From Terribacillus halophilus (GTDB lineage Bacteria; Bacillota; Bacilli; Bacillales; Amphibacillaceae), in contig NZ_LT727828.1 in NCBI RefSeq assembly GCF_900162685.1, forward strand, positions 1,170,723 to 1,234,722: 64,000 bases of DNA, read 5' to 3'. Position numbers and translations under genes: made by a program. Position 1 is the stretch's first letter. Each line of letters begins with the position of its first letter. Below, piece after piece: positions 63,663 to 64,000 of the stretch. Below the pieces are notes generated by a model. The model had not been told where the DNA came from. It saw only the letters and a list, made by a program, of their open reading frames with translations, and did no database searches.

Positions 63663-64000
63663 TTACCCAATAATTTGCAAATCACGCGGATAAGCAGTGA
63701 GCACATCCGGTCCGTTTTTCGTTAAGAAGATATCATCTTCAATTCGGACACCGCCAACACCAGGCAAATAGATGCCGGGCTCAATTGTATAACACATGCC
63801 TTCCTGCATTGCTTGGGTGTTATTACTCGAAAGCGATGGGAACTCATGAACGCCGATTCCTAAGCCGTGTCCGACACGGTGTGTAAAATATTGGCCGTAT
63901 CCAGCTTTTTCAATGTGGCTTCTGGCAGCTTTATCAATCTCTGAGATAGCAGTTCCGACTTGTGATGCTGCAGTTGCATTTTTGAGTGCAACTCGCACTG
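63663..64000 (-). CDS. M24 metallopeptidase (Xaa-Pro dipeptidase-like), partial
   Basis: The C-terminal 112 or so residues of a pita-bread-fold Xaa-Pro peptidase; the gene runs off the right edge of the window. Metal ligands are visible in THRVGHGLGIGVHEFPSL (His), CYTIEPGIYLP (Glu) and GVRIEDDIFLT (Glu). The Asp ligands and N-terminal domain lie outside. It is probably a cytosolic PepQ/YqhT-like enzyme releasing residues next to proline. The in-frame ATG near the edge is internal, not the start. Confidence 0.88.
   Translation of the reverse strand, partial: VRVALKNATAASQVGTAISEIDKAARSHIEKAGYGQYFTHRVGHGLGIGVHEFPSLSSNNTQAMQEGMCYTIEPGIYLPGVGGVRIEDDIFLTKNGPDVLTAYPRDLQIIG

Overview
The window is an ordinary chromosomal stretch of an endospore-forming, low-to-medium GC Bacillaceae bacterium. 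The evidence is gene content and order closely matching the yt region of Bacillus subtilis (murJ/ytgP, ytfP, ytzG, ytzE, pepV, ytmP, trmB, ytoP, ytpPQR, sftA, murC, ytxGHJ, aroA, ccpA, tyrS, rpsD, dgcP, ytsP, refZ, ezrA, nifZ, thiI, ytfIJ, ytxK, ackA), together with a spore SASP gene, gerW, bacillithiol-linked BrxC and sigma-B/sigma-G type promoters. The genus is an inference; something like Terribacillus or Virgibacillus is plausible but not proven. No rRNA, tRNA, IS element, prophage or CRISPR array was seen.

Layout. 0-10.9 kb: a GNAT acetyltransferase, a flavoprotein, the lipid II flippase MurJ, a pseudouridine synthase, a small DeoR regulator, then the tightly overlapping pepV-MFS-thpR-NERD run and ytmP/ytzH/trmB. 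11.2-12.8 kb: a GH4 alpha-galactosidase-type gene broken by one in-frame TGA at a position expected to be Trp. 12.9-20.9 kb: ytzB, ytoP, an NTP phosphatase, an uncharacterised permease, a chemoreceptor and ytpP-ytpQ-ytpR. 21-29.6 kb: SftA DNA translocase, MurC, the general-stress ytxG-ytxH-brxC group behind a sigma-B-like promoter, and a long FtsA-like protein. 29.7-37 kb: aroA (DAHP synthase/chorismate mutase), ccpA, a class A penicillin-binding protein, T-box-controlled tyrS and a YflT-type stress gene with a second sigma-B-like promoter. 37.1-43.9 kb: an accessory galactitol-family PTS operon (PRD regulator, IIA, IIB, IIC, two zinc dehydrogenases) with a full-consensus cre at its promoter, an unannotated 48-codon membrane peptide gene and a possible decayed gene. 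44-51 kb: an RsbR-like STAS protein, an SDR, rpsD with a long leader, diguanylate cyclase DgcP, free-Met-sulfoxide reductase and RefZ. 50.3-55.9 kb: EzrA, NifZ-ThiI, SASP, YtfI, GerW. 55.9-64 kb: a malate two-component system with its MaeN-type symporter, YtxK, AckA, Ald and a truncated M24 peptidase.

Themes. CcpA is encoded here and one of its likely targets (the Gat-type operon) lies 5 kb away; AckA and MaeN are further carbon-overflow and organic-acid genes. Two sigma-B-like promoters with identical 13-nt spacers precede stress genes, and an RsbR-type stressosome paralogue is present. Cell envelope and division genes recur (MurJ, SftA, MurC, FtsA-like, PBP, RefZ, EzrA). I found no convincing undescribed multi-gene system. 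The best leads are the nonsense-interrupted GH4 gene, the small peptide and relic inside the sugar-alcohol operon, and the repeated C-terminal modules of the FtsA-like protein. Many start codons were moved to internal ATG/GTG/TTG codons with a correctly spaced Shine-Dalgarno sequence.
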